From B4-G1 sp964393895 (lineage in GTDB: Bacteria; Chloroflexota; Anaerolineae; B4-G1), in contig CAYMWP010000073.1 of the NCBI GenBank assembly GCA_964393895.1, positions 1 to 23,010 on the forward strand: DNA of 23,010 nucleotides, given 5' to 3'. Position 1 is the stretch's first letter. The number at the start of each line of letters is the position of its first letter. The position numbers were made by a program, and so were the translations under genes. The notes beneath the pieces are model-generated. The model did not search any database. It saw only the letters and a list, made by a program, of their open reading frames with translations, and was not told where the DNA came from. Positions 22,247 through 23,010 of the stretch are shown here, one piece after another.

Positions 22247-22875
22247 CGTTGACACTCCTGTTCCGTGCTCCTTCCAAGTAAAGCCTCCACTTCACGGAGC
22301 AGCCCTTTGACCTGTTGGGGAGAGCAAAAGTCGTCCGCGCTTGCGTCAACGGTGATGATCGGGATCAGGGTCACGTTGCTCAGCCACTGCTCCAGCAAGA
22401 CCTCCATCCTGCCCAGATCCTCTGCCGTTGCGATCTCTAGCTTGCGCCCTCGCCTGGCGTAACGCTCGCCGATCACGTTCAGCGGGGCGGTCAATCTGAT
22501 TACGAGGTCGGGAGGCGGGAGGAGGCTGCGCACCATTCGGTACATCCTCTCGCACAGCCTGTACTCCTGCTCTTTCAAGTATCCCTTCTCGTGGAACAGT
22601 CGCGTAAAGACGTAGAAATCCTCTTCCAGACCACCATCCTGGATACCCGTCACGCCACCCTGGCGGATCACTTGCTCCTGCTCGGCCCGGTACAACAAGT
22701 AATCAATTTGGTTGGGGAGCGAGTATCGTTGCAGATCAAGGCCGAACCGTTTCTGAAACGGTCGCTCTTCGTGCTGCTCCAACCCCGTCGTGAAGGGGAA
22801 CTGTTTGCATAGCTCTTTCGTCAGCGTCGTCTTGCCCACGCCAGAGTTTCCCACCACACTTATGAGCTTGCCCAA
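22243..22875 (-). CDS. Deoxynucleoside kinase-like P-loop protein
   Basis: From the TTG the protein is 210 residues, the usual length of bacterial deoxynucleoside kinases, and begins MGKLISVVGNSGVGKTTLTK with the P-loop at residues 9-17. GLEQHEERPF carries the catalytic-type glutamates, the GLEEDFYVFTRLF segment corresponds to the substrate-binding helix, and YARRGRKLE resembles the LID arginines. The canonical DRS triad is replaced by QDGG, which leaves the substrate in doubt. Such enzymes phosphorylate deoxynucleosides for salvage. The TTG follows GAGGT at good spacing and gives the normal family N terminus; an ATG at 22956 would add 27 unlike residues. Its stop overlaps the ABC ATPase start, an unexpected pairing for a salvage kinase. 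A related nucleotide or antibiotic kinase is possible. Confidence 0.8.
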   Translation of the reverse strand: MGKLISVVGNSGVGKTTLTKELCKQFPFTTGLEQHEERPFQKRFGLDLQRYSLPNQIDYLLYRAEQEQVIRQGGVTGIQDGGLEEDFYVFTRLFHEKGYLKEQEYRLCERMYRMVRSLLPPPDLVIRLTAPLNVIGERYARRGRKLEIATAEDLGRMEVLLEQWLSNVTLIPIITVDASADDFCSPQQVKGLLREVEALLGRSTEQECQR

Positions 22876-23010
22876 TTTAGACCTCACATCTGCAAAGTAT
22901 TGAACCCATGCTGGCCCAGTTGCTTGCAGAGTGGTACAAAGAATGTAACTGTTCAAGCAGCAATTCCCGTTTTGGCAATTCTAGCTTGGGTGCATCGGCC
23001 TAAAAGAGCC

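Noticed and set aside
22876..22956. 27-residue N-terminal extension of the kinase from an ATG
   Set aside because: The extension does not resemble kinase N termini and no ribosome-binding site precedes it, while the TTG at 22875 has GAGGT and gives the usual MGKLISVVGN start.

Overview
The window looks like a GC-rich chromosome segment from a bacterium of the Chloroflexota, probably an Anaerolineae-type anaerobe. This is inference from style: a zinc-ribbon/LysM protein with Thr-Pro linkers, a PqqD-radical SAM pair, HepT/MntA remains, and a bifurcating-type NADH oxidoreductase operon. There is no rRNA, tRNA or other taxonomic marker. No CRISPR array, intact insertion sequence or replication origin was seen.

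Region 1 (1-6.1 kb). A divergent promoter pair at 1520-1614 separates a leftward unit (a 53-residue small protein, then a LysN-like PLP aminotransferase) from a rightward three-gene operon. That operon encodes a NuoE-like thioredoxin-fold [2Fe-2S] subunit, a NuoF/HydB-like flavoprotein, and a NuoG-N-terminus/GltD fusion. There is no hydrogenase or formate dehydrogenase catalytic subunit, and the architecture matches the Sporomusa-type (Stn) electron-bifurcating transhydrogenase. A strong hairpin terminator closes it.

Region 2 (6.1-13.6 kb). A leftward LysM membrane protein is followed by a rightward block. The block holds a radical-SAM-like paralogue that has lost every cluster cysteine, debris of a MntA/HepT toxin-antitoxin pair, a methyltransferase, and a promoter. 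After the promoter come a two-TM zinc-ribbon protein, a DUF2207 membrane protein ending in a seven-cysteine Cys-Ala/Gly tail, and an intact PqqD-radical SAM-SPASM enzyme. The best candidate for an undescribed system is here: the radical SAM enzyme may modify the Cys-Ala tail of its neighbour, with the dead paralogue as a possible accessory or recognition protein. This is hypothesis from architecture and proximity.

Region 3 (13.6-17.7 kb). An orphan DNA methyltransferase of apparently different base composition is followed by an HD-domain protein. These converge on a leftward membrane-anchored TPR protein that may be translated from a leaderless GTG. A roughly 0.5 kb gene-free stretch upstream of it carries short palindromic repeats.

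Region 4 (17.7-23 kb). A leftward operon encodes a deoxynucleoside-kinase-like P-loop protein, an ABC ATPase, an ABC-2 permease and a penicillin-acylase-family Ntn hydrolase. The first three genes are joined by ATGA stop/start overlaps.
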